A DNA stretch of 64,000 bases from Yersinia frederiksenii ATCC 33641. GTDB taxonomy: Bacteria > Pseudomonadota > Gammaproteobacteria > Enterobacterales > Enterobacteriaceae. A model generated the notes under the pieces. It was not told where the DNA came from, did no database searches, and saw nothing but the letters and a program-made list of their open reading frames with translations. Shown one piece after another: positions 1 through 11,589 of this stretch; the stretch's first letter is position 1, and the number at the start of each line of letters is the position of its first letter. The stretch spans positions 948,492 to 1,012,491 of the forward strand of contig NZ_KN150731.1 of the NCBI RefSeq assembly GCF_000754805.1, read 5' to 3'. A program made the translations under genes and the position numbers.

Positions 1-1873
1 GCTGGGCACTTTCGCGGCGTTCACTCAGTGGTTTGAGTGAGATAAACATTGAGCCGCTATTGGTGCGCGAGCCGCCAGTAAAACCGGTCACATTATCTAC
101 TGCGGGATCATCATGAACTATCTTCATGAAATCTTTCAGTTTCTTCTGCATCGCCTGGAACGAAATACTTTGGTCAGCTTGAATAAAGCCCATCATGCGG
201 CCAGTATCTTGTTCAGGAAAAAAGGTTTTTGGAATGCTGATATAGAGCCAAACATTCAGCGCAATAGTGGAAAGCAGCACGACCATTACCCAGCGTGCGT
301 GGCCCAATGCCCAATTAAGTGAACGGCCATAACCTTGCTGAATACTCAGCAGCACTTTACCAAAACCACGAATACGCTGCTGTTGGCCCACTGGGCGCGC
401 GCGCAGTAAATGGGCGCACATCATCGGGGTTAATGTCAGTGAAATGACTAGCGAGATGCCAATGGCCACCGAGAGGGTGACGGCAAACTCGCGGAATAAG
501 CGACCCGGTAACCCTTCCATTAATAGCAGCGGAATAAAGACTGCTACCAGCGAAATACTCATTGATAGCACGGTAAAACCAACTTCACGCACCCCATGCA
601 GCGCAGCAACCATTGGCTTCACTCCCGCCTCCAGATGGCGGGAAATATTTTCCAGTACCACGATGGCATCGTCGACCACAAAGCCGGTGGCGATGGTCAG
701 TGCCATTAACGACAAGTTATTGAGACTAAAGCCGCACAGGTACATGGCGGTAAAGGTGCCGATCAGTGAAACCGGCACGGCAACTGCCGGGATCAGTGTG
801 GCACGACCTGATCGCAGGAATACGAAGACGACCAGGATCACCAAGGCGACGGCAATGACCAGTGATCGCTCCACTTCATCCAGTGAGGCACGGATAGTGG
901 GCGAGCGATCCTGAGCAATACTCAATTGAATTGAAGCCGGGATCGAAGCCTGCAAGGCAGGGAGTTCGGCCCGAATTCTGTCGACCGTGGCGATAATATT
1001 TGCCCCTGGCTCACGGCTAATGACCAACAGCACTGCGGGCTTGCCGTCAGACATCCCGGCATTACGGACATCCTGCACCGAGTCGATGACGTTGGCGACA
1101 TCCTGCAATCGTACCGCCGCGCCATTGTGGTAGTTAATCACCAGTGGGCGATAACCCTCGGCGGTTTTGATCTCATCATTGGCTTGGACTTGCCAATGCT
1201 GTTGGCTATCGTCAATTGAACCTTGTGGACGACGGACGTTGGCAGCACTGATGGCCTGACGGACGGCATCCAGTGACACGCCCTGATTGAACAGCGCACT
1301 AGGGTTTAGCTCAACTCGCACCGCAGGTAAGGAACTCCCGCCGACGCTGACATCACTGACCCCCTCGGTTTGGGCGATTTTCTGCGCCAATTTGGTGGAG
1401 GCGAAGTCATACAATTGCCCCTGAGTGAAGGTATCTGAAGTTAGCGTCATTATCATGATCGGCGCATCAGACGGGTTCATTTTGCGATAGGTCGGACGAT
1501 TTGGCATCCCAGACGGCAGTAAGCTTTGGGCGGCATTAAGTGCGGCCTGTACGTCACGGGCCGCCCCGTTAATATCGCGATTAAGATCAAATTGCAGAAT
1601 GATCCGCGTACTGCCCAGTGAACTGGTCGAGGTCATTTCATTGACCCCAGCTATTCTTCCCAATGCGCGTTCCAGTGGCGTAGCAATGGATGATGCCATG
1701 GTTTCCGGATCCGCACCGGGCATTGAGGCACTCACCGCAATCACTGGGTAATCCACCTGTGGCAGCGGTGATACCGGCAATAAACTAAAACCGATAATAC
1801 CGCTGAGGGTGATGGCCAGTGTGAGCAGAATAGTGGCTACCGGGCGCTGAATGAACAGAGCAAAGAATTTCAC
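1..1873 (-). CDS. mdtC: Multidrug RND efflux pump subunit MdtC (5' part, cut by window edge)
   Basis: The frame is open from a GTG at 1871-1873 to the window edge, giving about the first 624 residues of a ~1025-residue RND pump. It starts [13 protein letters not shown], typical of MdtC. The membrane motif [14 protein letters not shown], with the paired aspartates of proton translocation, lies near residue 400. MdtB and MdtC form a heteromultimeric inner-membrane pump that works with adaptor MdtA and TolC on bile salts and novobiocin (known for the family). The GTG overlaps the mdtB stop in a GTGA, so translation is probably coupled. The C-terminal half and any mdtD/baeSR lie outside the window. 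Confidence 0.95.
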   Translation of the reverse strand, partial: MKFFALFIQRPVATILLTLAITLSGIIGFSLLPVSPLPQVDYPVIAVSASMPGADPETMASSIATPLERALGRIAGVNEMTSTSSLGSTRIILQFDLNRDINGAARDVQAALNAAQSLLPSGMPNRPTYRKMNPSDAPIMIMTLTSDTFTQGQLYDFASTKLAQKIAQTEGVSDVSVGGSSLPAVRVELNPSALFNQGVSLDAVRQAISAANVRRPQGSIDDSQQHWQVQANDEIKTAEGYRPLVINYHNGAAVRLQDVANVIDSVQDVRNAGMSDGKPAVLLVISREPGANIIATVDRIRAELPALQASIPASIQLSIAQDRSPTIRASLDEVERSLVIAVALVILVVFVFLRSGRATLIPAVAVPVSLIGTFTAMYLCGFSLNNLSLMALTIATGFVVDDAIVVLENISRHLEAGVKPMVAALHGVREVGFTVLSMSISLVAVFIPLLLMEGLPGRLFREFAVTLSVAIGISLVISLTLTPMMCAHLLRARPVGQQQRIRGFGKVLLSIQQGYGRSLNWALGHARWVMVVLLSTIALNVWLYISIPKTFFPEQDTGRMMGFIQADQSISFQAMQKKLKDFMKIVHDDPAVDNVTGFTGGSRTNSGSMFISLKPLSERRESAQ

Positions 1874-4800
1874 TGTGGTTCCCTTCCATTGGGTAATTCA
1901 GGCAGGGGGCCAGATGAATCAATATCCTCATTATGGTGTCGATCTTTACCGTGAGTATTGCGTGCCAACTTATCGAATAACAGATAGATAACCGGCGTGG
2001 TAAACAGCGTCAGTATCTGACTGACGATCAGCCCGCCGACCATACAGACCCCCAGTGGCTGGCGTAACTCGGCTCCGGCTCCGGTACTGAGCATCAAGGG
2101 CAGGGCACCAAACAGGGCGGCCAAGGTGGTCATCAGAATTGGGCGGAAACGCAGTAAACAGGCCTGATAGATAGCATCATACGGGGTCATACCCTGATCT
2201 CGTTCGGCGGCCAGCGCAAAGTCGATCATCATGATGGCATTCTTTTTAACGATACCAATCAACAAGATAATTCCGATGATGGCTATCACGTCGAGCTCAT
2301 TGCCGGTCAGCATCAGTGCCAGTAAAGCCCCGACTCCGGCGGTAGGCAAGGTTGATAAGATAGTGACCGGATGAATAAAGCTTTCATAAAGCACACCGAG
2401 CACGATATACATTGCCACGATAGCGGCGATAATCAGCCACAATGTGCCACCCAATGCGGCTTGAAACGCCAAAGTAGAGCCTTGGAAGCGGGTCATAATA
2501 TCTGCAGGCAACTGGATGGTTTTTTCAGCTTGTGTCACGGCTTCAACAGCTTCACCCAGCGAATAGCCCTGCGCCACATTAAACGAGATAGTGGCCGACG
2601 GGAACTGATTCAAATGGTTGATAGATAGCGGCCCGAAGCGCTCTTCAATGGTGGCGATGCTACTCAATGGCACCCCTTTACCATCACTGCCGGTCAGGCG
2701 GATGTCATTGAATGCAGCCAGGCCAGGCGTGGTTTTCACATCATGTTCCAGCACCACCCGATACTGGTTAGCTTGGGTGTAAATCGTGGAGATAAGCCGC
2801 TGGCCAAAAGCGTTATACAGCGCGCTGTCGATAGCTGACATGGTTATTCCCAAGCGGCTGGCACTGTCACGATCGACATTAACAAACGCCACTAACCCTT
2901 GATCCTGCCAGTCACTGGTTACATCTTGGAAAGGTGCTTGTTGTTGTAACTCATTGATCAGTTTTGGAACCCAGGTGCTCAGTTCCTCCAATGACGTCGC
3001 TTGCAGTGTGAATTGATATTGCGTACGACTCAGTTGGGTATCAATGGTCAAATCTTGTACCGGCTGCAAATAGAGTTTGATCCCCGGAATACCGGCAACA
3101 CTCTCCTGCAGGCGAGGAATAATCGCGGAGACACGATCGTCGCGGCGGCTTAACGGCTTAAGGTTAATCTGCAACCGGCCATTGTTCAGTGTGGCATTAG
3201 TGCCATCGACGCCAACAAATGAGGTTAGGCTTTCGACGGCCGGATCTTTAAGAATAATGGCCGCAACCTGTTGCTGGCGCTCAGCCATATTACTGAAGGA
3301 GACGGATTGTGGTGCCTCCAGAGTGCCCTGAATCAGGCTATTGTCCTGCAATGGGAAAAAGCCTTTAGGGATCAGTAGGTAAAGAATCACCGTCAGCACC
3401 AACGTGCTGAGCGCGACACTCAATGTTATCCATTGATGATTCAGCACTTTTTTCAGCGCTACGGCATAATGGGCAATGACCCAATCAAAGAACTTTTCAC
3501 TGGCACGGGACAGGCGGTTCTGCTTGCGCAATGACTCATAGCTCAGCATGCGTGCGCACATCATCGGTGTCAGCGTTAAGGAGACTACGGCGGAAATCAG
3601 AATGGCTACCGCCAATGTGACCGCAAATTCACGGAACAGACGGCCCACGATATCACCCATAAACAGCAGTGGAATCAATACGGCAATCAATGAGAAGGTC
3701 AGTGAAATAATGGTAAAACCAATTTCACCGGCGCCTTTGAGGGCGGCATCCAAAGGTTTTTCACCTTTCTCGATATAGCGGGAGATATTCTCAATCACCA
3801 CGATGGCATCATCGACCACAAAACCGGTGGCAATGGTCAAGGCCATTAGCGTCAGGTTGTTGATTGAAAAGCCGAGAAAATACATGGCGGCAAAAGTTCC
3901 GACCAGCGACAGCGGCACCGCGATACTAGGGATAATCGTGGCGGCAGCATTGCGCAGGAACAGATAAATCACCATAACGACCAGCGCAATTGCCAGCAGT
4001 AACTCAAACTGCACGTCACTGACTGAAGCACGGATGGTGGTGGTGCGGTCAGTCAGGATTTTGACATCAACTGATTTGGGCAAACTTTTGATAAGCTCTG
4101 GCAGCATCTCGCGGATACTGTCAGCGGTCTCTATCACATTCACCCCTGGTTGGCGCTGGATATTCAGCACAATGGCTTGCTGGGTGTTGGCCCAGGCGGC
4201 CAGTTTATTGTTTTCGGCACCTTGCTCAATAGTGGCGACATCCTGCAACCGGACTGGGGCTCCATTTTGGTAAGCCACGATCAGGTCGCGATAATCCTCG
4301 GCGGATTTCATCTGGTCATTAGCCGACAGTGTTACCGAGCGGGTCGGCCCATCCAGGCTCCCTTTGGCTGAGTTGACGTTGGCATTGCTGATAGCGGTGC
4401 GGATGGTTTCGCTGTCCAGCCCCAATGCGGCGACAGCCGGGGCATTGAGTTTTACCCGCACGGCAGGGCGCTGACCGCCTGAAATGGTGACCAGGCCGAC
4501 CCCGGTGACTTGCGAGATTTTCTGCGCAATGCGGGTTTCTACCATATCTTCCACTTGCGTCATCGGGATCGCCGTGGAGGTGACTGCCAGTGTCAGAATC
4601 GGCGGATCCGCCGGGTTAACTTTGCTGTAAATAGGGGGGTAAGGCAGGTCAGTCGGCAACAGATTAGTGGCCGAGTTAATCGCCGCCTGCACCTCTTGCT
4701 CCGCCACATCCAATGGCAGAGTCAGTTGGAATTGCAGAGTAATGACCGACGCGCCGCCCGAGCTTTGCGACGCCATCTGTTTAAGGCCGGACATCTGGCC

Positions 4801-5040
4801 AAACTGGCGCTCCAAAGGGGCTGTAATTGACGAGGTCACTACATCCGGGCTAGCGCCGGGATAGAGTGTCACTACCTGAATAGTCGGATAATCAACTTCC
4901 GGCAGGGCTGAGACCGGCAAAGCACGGTAACCCATAATCCCAGCCAATAGAATGGCGACCATAAATAATGTCGTGGCAACCGGGCGCAGAATAAATAGCC
5001 GTGATGGCCCGCCACCGGGGGTTGGAGGCATCACTTGCAT
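1870..5040 (-). CDS. mdtB: Multidrug RND efflux pump subunit MdtB
   Basis: A full-length RND transporter of 1056 residues. It has an N-terminal membrane helix ([20 protein letters not shown]), two periplasmic porter halves, and the TM4 motif [14 protein letters not shown] near residue 408. It sits between mdtA and mdtC: its ATG overlaps the mdtA stop by one base (TAATG) and its stop overlaps the mdtC GTG start. All three genes are therefore one operon with coupled translation. It pairs with MdtC in the inner membrane and takes drugs from the membrane or periplasm towards TolC. No damage seen. Confidence 0.97.
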   Translation of the reverse strand: MQVMPPTPGGGPSRLFILRPVATTLFMVAILLAGIMGYRALPVSALPEVDYPTIQVVTLYPGASPDVVTSSITAPLERQFGQMSGLKQMASQSSGGASVITLQFQLTLPLDVAEQEVQAAINSATNLLPTDLPYPPIYSKVNPADPPILTLAVTSTAIPMTQVEDMVETRIAQKISQVTGVGLVTISGGQRPAVRVKLNAPAVAALGLDSETIRTAISNANVNSAKGSLDGPTRSVTLSANDQMKSAEDYRDLIVAYQNGAPVRLQDVATIEQGAENNKLAAWANTQQAIVLNIQRQPGVNVIETADSIREMLPELIKSLPKSVDVKILTDRTTTIRASVSDVQFELLLAIALVVMVIYLFLRNAAATIIPSIAVPLSLVGTFAAMYFLGFSINNLTLMALTIATGFVVDDAIVVIENISRYIEKGEKPLDAALKGAGEIGFTIISLTFSLIAVLIPLLFMGDIVGRLFREFAVTLAVAILISAVVSLTLTPMMCARMLSYESLRKQNRLSRASEKFFDWVIAHYAVALKKVLNHQWITLSVALSTLVLTVILYLLIPKGFFPLQDNSLIQGTLEAPQSVSFSNMAERQQQVAAIILKDPAVESLTSFVGVDGTNATLNNGRLQINLKPLSRRDDRVSAIIPRLQESVAGIPGIKLYLQPVQDLTIDTQLSRTQYQFTLQATSLEELSTWVPKLINELQQQAPFQDVTSDWQDQGLVAFVNVDRDSASRLGITMSAIDSALYNAFGQRLISTIYTQANQYRVVLEHDVKTTPGLAAFNDIRLTGSDGKGVPLSSIATIEERFGPLSINHLNQFPSATISFNVAQGYSLGEAVEAVTQAEKTIQLPADIMTRFQGSTLAFQAALGGTLWLIIAAIVAMYIVLGVLYESFIHPVTILSTLPTAGVGALLALMLTGNELDVIAIIGIILLIGIVKKNAIMMIDFALAAERDQGMTPYDAIYQACLLRFRPILMTTLAALFGALPLMLSTGAGAELRQPLGVCMVGGLIVSQILTLFTTPVIYLLFDKLARNTHGKDRHHNEDIDSSGPLPELPNGREPQ

Positions 5041-6374
5041 TAGGATTTCTCCGCAGCACTGTTAGTGCCAGCCGCTGCATCCGTGGCCGGTTTTTTGCCG
5101 CCTCGGTGTTGGGCGGCCTTCTCTGTGGTGGCCGATTGTTCTGCCGCATCATTTTGGCGGGTATTTGCTGAACGTGGCGTGACGACCTCAACCTGCAAAC
5201 CTTCCGTCAGACGGTCAATACCGTCGGTGACAACGCGCTGACCCGCATCCAGACCGGCGCTGATAACCACTTGTTTACTGTCCTGAATTCCGGTGGTAAC
5301 CAGATGTTTACTGACTTTATTCTCGTCATTTAAGATCCAGACAAAGCTCCCTTCGTTGCCCATCTGTACAGCAGCAGTGGGCACCACGACGGCATTTTGC
5401 AGTAAATCAACTTTGATGCGGGCATTAACAAACTGGTTCGGGAACAGCACATCATCTTCATTGGCGAAACGGGCTTTCAGCTTAATAGTGCCTGTCGCGG
5501 TATCAATTTGGTTATCAATACTGAGTAGATGGCCTTGGGCCAGCCTCTGTTTATTGGTGCGATCCCAAGCTTCAACTAGCACGGTTGTTTGGTTTTTTTC
5601 TGCATTTTTCTGGGCTTGCATGATGTCCGGGATATCATTTTCCGGCAGGGTAAAGACCACATCAACCGGATGTGTTTGGGTAATCACCACAATCGGCGTG
5701 GTAGTACCGCTGGTAATATAGTTACCGACATCAACTTGTTTTAGACCGACTTTACCGGAGATTGGCGCAGTTATGCGGCTATACGTCAGTTGCAGCTTGG
5801 CGCTATCAATTGCACCTTGATCGGCTTTCACACTGCCTTCGCTCTGGCGTACCAAAGAGGCTTGGGTATCAAGGTCTTGTTGCGAAATCAGGCCAGTCTT
5901 AGCCAGTTTTTGATAACGGGCCAGATCACGGCGAGCATTGTCTAGAGTGGCCTGGTCTTTGGCGAGTTGCCCCTGAGCTTGAGTTAGCTGGACTTCGTAA
6001 GGGCGAGGGTCAATTTCCACCAGTAAATCACCGGCATTGACCTGCTGTCCTTCGGTAAAGTGGATAGCCATCAACTGACCATCAACCCGGCTGGTGACGG
6101 TGACGGTGTTGGCAGCAATCACGGTACCCAAACCGGTGAGATAACGCGGTACGGTTTGCTCGGTTGCTGTTGCCGCTTGTACCGGGGACATCGGCATATT
6201 ACGGCGGCCACCCGCACGCCCAGAGTTGCTACTTCCAGCTGTTGGTTGCGCGCCGGGGGCTTTGGTTTCAGGGGTAGCACTGAAGTGACGCCAGACAAAC
6301 ACAGCAACAATAATAACCAGCACTGTCCCCAACAAGGCGAGTAACCGGGAAGTGCGTTTGGATTGAGCTTTCAT
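5040..6374 (-). CDS. mdtA: RND efflux membrane-fusion (adaptor) protein MdtA
   Basis: 444 residues. An N-terminal membrane anchor (about residues 11-28) is followed by a periplasmic adaptor with lipoyl-like halves ([20 protein letters not shown] and a later [10 protein letters not shown]) flanking a coiled-coil hairpin rich in Q, A and L. There is no lipobox, so it is membrane-anchored rather than lipidated. The C-terminus is a low-complexity, charged Ala/Lys/Gly tail. It is the first gene of mdtABC. In E. coli the operon is under BaeSR, but no convincing BaeR site was recognised in the 265-bp leader. Confidence 0.96.
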   Translation of the reverse strand: MKAQSKRTSRLLALLGTVLVIIVAVFVWRHFSATPETKAPGAQPTAGSSNSGRAGGRRNMPMSPVQAATATEQTVPRYLTGLGTVIAANTVTVTSRVDGQLMAIHFTEGQQVNAGDLLVEIDPRPYEVQLTQAQGQLAKDQATLDNARRDLARYQKLAKTGLISQQDLDTQASLVRQSEGSVKADQGAIDSAKLQLTYSRITAPISGKVGLKQVDVGNYITSGTTTPIVVITQTHPVDVVFTLPENDIPDIMQAQKNAEKNQTTVLVEAWDRTNKQRLAQGHLLSIDNQIDTATGTIKLKARFANEDDVLFPNQFVNARIKVDLLQNAVVVPTAAVQMGNEGSFVWILNDENKVSKHLVTTGIQDSKQVVISAGLDAGQRVVTDGIDRLTEGLQVEVVTPRSANTRQNDAAEQSATTEKAAQHRGGKKPATDAAAGTNSAAEKS

Positions 6375-6639
6375 TATGTCGAAGAGTCCCTTTTGATGTT
6401 CTGATTATGTGCACTCAGGTGCAATAAGTAAGTTTTTGGATATGTTACTAGTTTAGCGGGAATTGACTGGAACAAAATGGAGGAAATATGAAAATATTGT
6501 CAGGGTTTGTGGGAGGAAAGTTTTTAATTTTAAGGAATTAGAGGGGAAGTTGGTTTAGTTGAAGTTCTATCTGGGGGATAGGTTCGGTTGATATTGATTC
6601 AGGTGATCTTGTTCGGATCACCTAAACTAAAATCAACTT
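6375..6639. other. Intergenic mdtA/yegD, with inverted repeat at 6601-6623
   Basis: The leader of mdtA holds no gene. Near the yegD stop there is an inverted repeat AGGTGATC-7 nt-GATCACCT (6601-6623). It could be a terminator for yegD, although no T-run follows on the minus strand, or a protein-binding site. Confidence 0.4.
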
Positions 6640-7995
6640 TTAGCGGAAAAGCGTCTGCGCCCAGCGCGCTAACCCCGCGGTCACGGAGCCAAAATCATTG
6701 CCACCTACTAATGGAATCCCCGGCAACTGCTGTTGCAAAGCGGCACGTAATAATGGAGAGCGTGCGCTGCCGCCGGTCAGATAAATCACATCTGGCGTGA
6801 TATGGCTGGTTGCCAATGCCAGGCTGACTTGCTCCTGAATCCGTTGCAGTGGTTGGGAAATCGCTTCGGCCATTTGCTGTTGGCTGATAGTTTGCCCCAA
6901 TTCAGGCTGGACAAAATCCAGTAGCGTGGCAACTTGCGCTTGTTCAGACAGGGCAATTTTGCTCTCTTCTGCGGCGCGAACCAAGCGGTAGCTCAGGCGC
7001 TGCTGATACACTTTCAGCAGGCGCTCAACTTGCTGTGGATTGGCGGCGTCACGTATCAAATCACGCAGGAAACGCCCATTGACGATACTATAGAAGTCGC
7101 TCTGTGCCGGAACATCATTGGTGGCAACCGCATTCCAGTAAGGCAGTGACGGCATGGCAATGCCTTTTTCGGTCTCGCCGCCCAGTCCAAACAGTGGCAT
7201 CAGTTGCTTAAAGGCCAACATGATATCCAGATCATTACCCCCAACGCGACAGCCACTGTGGCCCAATAGACTCTGTTGTCGATCAGCCATACCTTGCCAT
7301 TTGGGCCCCATCAAGAGCACTGAACAGTCGGTGGTTCCCCCGCCGATATCAACGACCAGCACAGTTTTCTCTGTCGTCAATGTGGCTTCAAAATCCAACC
7401 CGGCAGCAACAGGTTCAAATTGGAAAGCGATATCGCGAAAACCGGCTCGTTGTGCGGCACGCAGTAAAATGCCTTCAGCTTGCCGGTTGGCCTCTTCACC
7501 GCCGGAGCCCTGAAAGTTGACTGGGCGACCAATGACAGTTTGGCTAATTTCGGCTGTTAACACGGTTTCTGCCTGACGTTTAATATGGAACATCATGGCA
7601 CAGACCAAATCTTCAAACAGCGCCAACTGCTGAGGTTTCAAGCCATTGGCACCCAAGAAAGATTTAGGCGACTTAACAAAATAAACTTCTTCGGGGTCTT
7701 CGATATATTGGGCCAATGCTGATAAGCCGAACATCAGGCTATCGGCAGACACCGGAATATCCTCTTCGCGATTGAACGCCATGGCCCGGCGTAGTAGTTG
7801 CTGATTTTCGTCACTGCCTGTTGGCACTTGCCAATGGCGGTGCAGGCACTCACTTACGGCTTCACGTGTTGGTGCACACAACATGGACGGCAAATAGACA
7901 TCATTATTTTCCAGCGTCAGCAATTCGGGAGCATCACCCCGCATCACGGCAACCGAGCAGTTTGCTGTGCCGTAGTCAAATCCAATGAACATCAT
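6640..7995 (-). CDS. yegD: Hsp70-family chaperone-like protein YegD
   Basis: 451 residues with an actin/Hsp70 ATPase fold. The phosphate-1 loop FIGFDYGTANCSVAV is at residues 3-17, phosphate-2 VVDIGGGTTDCSV near 213, and the adenosine motif TGGSARSPLL near 405. The protein ends after the nucleotide-binding domain, so the substrate-binding domain of DnaK is missing, as in E. coli YegD (450 residues). Its cellular role is not established. The gene lies upstream of mdtA in the same orientation, as in E. coli. The start follows GGGGGCA; a second ATG comes directly after the first, so the true start may be one codon later. Confidence 0.92.
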   Translation of the reverse strand: MMFIGFDYGTANCSVAVMRGDAPELLTLENNDVYLPSMLCAPTREAVSECLHRHWQVPTGSDENQQLLRRAMAFNREEDIPVSADSLMFGLSALAQYIEDPEEVYFVKSPKSFLGANGLKPQQLALFEDLVCAMMFHIKRQAETVLTAEISQTVIGRPVNFQGSGGEEANRQAEGILLRAAQRAGFRDIAFQFEPVAAGLDFEATLTTEKTVLVVDIGGGTTDCSVLLMGPKWQGMADRQQSLLGHSGCRVGGNDLDIMLAFKQLMPLFGLGGETEKGIAMPSLPYWNAVATNDVPAQSDFYSIVNGRFLRDLIRDAANPQQVERLLKVYQQRLSYRLVRAAEESKIALSEQAQVATLLDFVQPELGQTISQQQMAEAISQPLQRIQEQVSLALATSHITPDVIYLTGGSARSPLLRAALQQQLPGIPLVGGNDFGSVTAGLARWAQTLFR

Positions 7996-8061
7996 TGCCC
8001 CCAGGCCAAATAAAAGGGGCCGACTTTACCCTAGAGTGAGCAGCGGAGCAATCGTCTCGGA

Positions 8062-11000
8062 TTACTTGATAGCGAAATATCCACTATTGAGCACATCGGA
8101 CAACGGCTGGGAACGACCAATAGTTTCGCCATCGGCTAAATCAACGCCAATCGCAATTAACTTATTGAGGGTGGGAGGTAATTCTGCCGGGCCTGCCAGC
8201 GTGGCGATATTAGCCCGTTGTGCAGTGCCATTAATGATGGATACCAGTACTTCATCCATTTGATTGATATGAATGTGAGAAATTAACTCACTGTTAAATT
8301 TGAGATAATCAATAGTGTGTTCAGCCAGCAATTCAAAATCATTGAGATTATGGCCAAATTCTTTAACAATTAATTTGCAGCCTAATTGTTGCAGTTTGGC
8401 GAGAAAATTCCCAATCGCAAATGGATATTGCAGCAAGGTGGACTCATCGACCATCCAATATAAACTTTGTGGTGGCAGCACGGTATTGTGCATTAAGGTG
8501 AGGAGTGACTGGCGGAAATTTTCTTTGAGCAGAGCCACTTCCGACAGCGGGATCGCCAGTGCCAGTCCTTTACGATTAATCGCTTCAGCTTGTTCCACTA
8601 ACAGTTGCTCGCACACCCAGCCGTCAACTTCTGCCAACAAATTATACAATAATGCCGCCTCTTCAAAGGTCGATTGGCTGACAATGAGATTTTGCGACGG
8701 GTTAATCTCATAGCTGATCTGATAGAAGCAGACCGACAGCGGCGTTTTAGGTGGCGCGGTTGGCGTGGCCTGTAGCAATAGTTGGTGCTTGCTCAGAATA
8801 TTTTCAATATCTTCTCTACTGAGCAGTTCGTGCTGTCGGGCGAGTAGCTGCTTTTGCCGTGGTTGATAGAGATAAACCTGCCCACGACCACTGTGTTTGG
8901 CGGTGTAGCAGGCTATATCAGCCTGCGCCATAATTTCACTGCGCTGGCTGTTGCTGCTGCTAATCTGAGTCACCCCCGCACTGGCACCAATGCGATACAG
9001 CTTATTTTCCCAGTAGAAATGATAGTCATTGATCATGGATACCAGATTTTGAGTAATAGCTTTGGAGTGCGGTAGGGTGCAATTAAGCATCAGTAAGCCG
9101 AATTCATCTCCACCGAGGCGCGCGACACAATCACTGTTACGTAAATTCTGGCGCATCAACTGACTAATTTCTTTCAGCAAAGCATCCCCCGCCGGGTGTC
9201 CAGCCGAGTCGTTAACCGCTTTAAAATAGTCCAAATCAAGGAAGGCCAGCGCATGTTGTTGATCTTGGTCGACACTTTTCTGGATAGCCACTTTCAGTTT
9301 ATTTTCAAAATTGGTCCGGTTTGGCAAACCCGTCAGATTATCGTGTGATGCGCTATGGCTGAGTTTACGCATCATGGCGCGAGACTCGCCAACATCCTGG
9401 AACACTAAAACGGCACCGACAATGCCTCCCTCCAGAGTTTTCAGCGGGGCAACCGACTCTTGAATGTCATAATACTGCCCATCGCGATGATGCAACACCA
9501 TCGACTCATTCAGTGAAGAGTAAGGGCGGAGGGTCAGACAATGCTCTATCGGGTTCTCAATTTCCGGCCCATCCACGCCATCAGTCAGCTTGATAATATG
9601 GTTGATGGGTTGGCCTAGCGCGATGGTATTGGCCCAGCCAGTCATTTTCTCAGCGACCGGGTTCATAAAGGTAATTTTCATTTCTTGATCGGTACACACC
9701 ACGGCCTCACCGATAGAATCGAGCGTAATATGCAACCGCTCTTTCTCTTCGTGCAGGGCTTCCGTCAGGTTTCTGATTTCAGTCATATCCAAGGTGGTAC
9801 CAATCACGCGCTGAAGATTGCCATTTTTATCGCACACGATATTGGCTTGATTACGTAGGTGAACAATATCGCCGTTCGGCAAGAGCAGCCGGAACTCCAG
9901 CCGGTAGGGCTGGCGTTGATTGAGTGCGGCACTGTATTCATTAATCACATAATTGAGATCTTCAGGATGAATATATTGCTGCCAGATAGCTTCAGTCACC
10001 GGGGTATTTAGCGGGACATGGTAAAGCTCATACATCCGCTTATCCCAACTGATCTGTTGCTTTTTGATATCTAATTCCCAGATACCAATACCGCCTGCTT
10101 CATTGGCCAACATGATGCGTTCCATCAAGCGCCGGTTCATAATTTCAGTCTTTTTCAGGTCATTGATATCTTCGACCTGAGAGATGTAATAGAGCGGTTG
10201 TTGCTCGTGATCCCGCACCACGCTGACCACTAATAGCGTCCAGACTATCTCGCCATCACTGCGTATATAGCGTTTTTCCAACGAGTAACTGGGGATGCGG
10301 TCATAATACAAATCATCCAGTAATTTCAGGTCGGCGGAGAGATCTTCTGGATGGGTGATTTGTTGGAAAGTCAAAGTCAGTAAGGTTTCCTGACTGTAAC
10401 CCAGTAGTTTGCACAGCGCTTTATTGACTTTTATCCACTTACCTTCCGGTGAAACCAGCGCCATGCCAATAGCCGAGTATTCCATGGCATTACGAAAACG
10501 GTTTTCACTTTCAATAATATGCTCTTTTTCTATCCGGAATGAGTGCATCACCATGGCCATGGCATGAGGCGGGATAAGCACCATCAATAGCGGAATAAAA
10601 GAGAATGCCTGAACCGACATTTTTGGATCAGCCGGTAGCGTAAACAGGTTGAAATTGATCATCATTGCAATCAGCAATGTGGCCAGAAAACAGATAGTAA
10701 ATGTTTCAAAACGCGGTAAGCGGATAGCGGTCCAGATTAACGCCATAATCACGAAAGTGAAGGGGAATGGGAAATAAATCAAACCGATATAGCAAGCGGC
10801 TAATGAAAGTATCATCATCCATATCATATCGAACAGGGCTTTGGTTTTAGTCGCGATATTAAAGTAACCGCGGCGGTAAAGCAGGCCGACCGGCCCTAAC
10901 GCCAGCATACCGATGGCTTCGGACATAAACCAGACTGTCAGCACTTGGGTGAAGTTCCCATTATGAGGCGACAAGTACCAGGCCGCAGCCAAGCCACTCA

Positions 11001-11412
11001 ATAGAGGGACAATAATCACGGTACAAATTGAGAACTTGAGCCAACTGAACAGATTATTAAGTGGATCTTTGGGTTGGAGGAATTTACGCAGTAACCAGGC
11101 TCCCACTGCTGATTCTGCAAGATTGATAAATGTGAGAGGCAGTGGGAACCAACTGATGCCATATAAGATAAAATTAGCAGCAACAATACAGATTCCTGCG
11201 GCCAATAATTGTAGCGGCCAGTAGCGCATCGGGTGGTGGAATAAAGCGACCATCAATACGGCGGTCGGGAACCATAAAGGGGCTAGATTCTCTGATTGTT
11301 CAGCGAGTTGGATACAAAATAGCGCGAGAAAAAATACCACTATGCTGACGATAGTAATGTGCAGAAAGGTTTTATTATCAGGTGTCGGTTTTTCAGCTGC
11401 GCTGAGATCCAT
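8062..11412 (-). CDS. dgcE: Membrane diguanylate cyclase DgcE (MASE1-PAS-PAS-PAS-GGDEF-degenerate EAL)
   Basis: About 1116 residues from the ATG at 11412 (MDLSAAEKPTPDN); a frame-compatible ATG 60 bp upstream only adds an unlikely extension. An N-terminal MASE1 membrane domain (about 1-290, roughly 8-10 helices) precedes three PAS domains (first FRNAMEYSAIGMALV). The GGDEF domain has an intact RLGGDEF near residue 768 and an RxxD inhibitory site (RNSD) five residues before it. The last ~230 residues look like an EAL domain without its catalytic residues (KEFG where DDFG is expected, LKFN where LKID is expected). It should make c-di-GMP but not cleave it. Orthologue of E. coli YegE/DgcE, part of the motile-to-sessile switch. 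Confidence 0.93.
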   Translation of the reverse strand: MDLSAAEKPTPDNKTFLHITIVSIVVFFLALFCIQLAEQSENLAPLWFPTAVLMVALFHHPMRYWPLQLLAAGICIVAANFILYGISWFPLPLTFINLAESAVGAWLLRKFLQPKDPLNNLFSWLKFSICTVIIVPLLSGLAAAWYLSPHNGNFTQVLTVWFMSEAIGMLALGPVGLLYRRGYFNIATKTKALFDMIWMMILSLAACYIGLIYFPFPFTFVIMALIWTAIRLPRFETFTICFLATLLIAMMINFNLFTLPADPKMSVQAFSFIPLLMVLIPPHAMAMVMHSFRIEKEHIIESENRFRNAMEYSAIGMALVSPEGKWIKVNKALCKLLGYSQETLLTLTFQQITHPEDLSADLKLLDDLYYDRIPSYSLEKRYIRSDGEIVWTLLVVSVVRDHEQQPLYYISQVEDINDLKKTEIMNRRLMERIMLANEAGGIGIWELDIKKQQISWDKRMYELYHVPLNTPVTEAIWQQYIHPEDLNYVINEYSAALNQRQPYRLEFRLLLPNGDIVHLRNQANIVCDKNGNLQRVIGTTLDMTEIRNLTEALHEEKERLHITLDSIGEAVVCTDQEMKITFMNPVAEKMTGWANTIALGQPINHIIKLTDGVDGPEIENPIEHCLTLRPYSSLNESMVLHHRDGQYYDIQESVAPLKTLEGGIVGAVLVFQDVGESRAMMRKLSHSASHDNLTGLPNRTNFENKLKVAIQKSVDQDQQHALAFLDLDYFKAVNDSAGHPAGDALLKEISQLMRQNLRNSDCVARLGGDEFGLLMLNCTLPHSKAITQNLVSMINDYHFYWENKLYRIGASAGVTQISSSNSQRSEIMAQADIACYTAKHSGRGQVYLYQPRQKQLLARQHELLSREDIENILSKHQLLLQATPTAPPKTPLSVCFYQISYEINPSQNLIVSQSTFEEAALLYNLLAEVDGWVCEQLLVEQAEAINRKGLALAIPLSEVALLKENFRQSLLTLMHNTVLPPQSLYWMVDESTLLQYPFAIGNFLAKLQQLGCKLIVKEFGHNLNDFELLAEHTIDYLKFNSELISHIHINQMDEVLVSIINGTAQRANIATLAGPAELPPTLNKLIAIGVDLADGETIGRSQPLSDVLNSGYFAIK

Positions 11413-11589
11413 ATAACGATAACGCCTTATTTTGCTCGCAAATACTTTGATTATGATAGGAAAATCCATCACATAACAATATACCGTATTTAAAATGCGG
11501 TCATATTCAATAGTTTAGTACAGATGAGCAGTTATACGAGTGGAATTAACTGCTCTATTCTTAATTAATTATTTCTATATGAATGATTA

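Noticed and set aside
444-1125. Open frames of 67 and 156 codons opposite or overlapping mdtC
   Set aside because: They lie entirely within mdtC, whose own frame is open to the window edge and has clear RND motifs.
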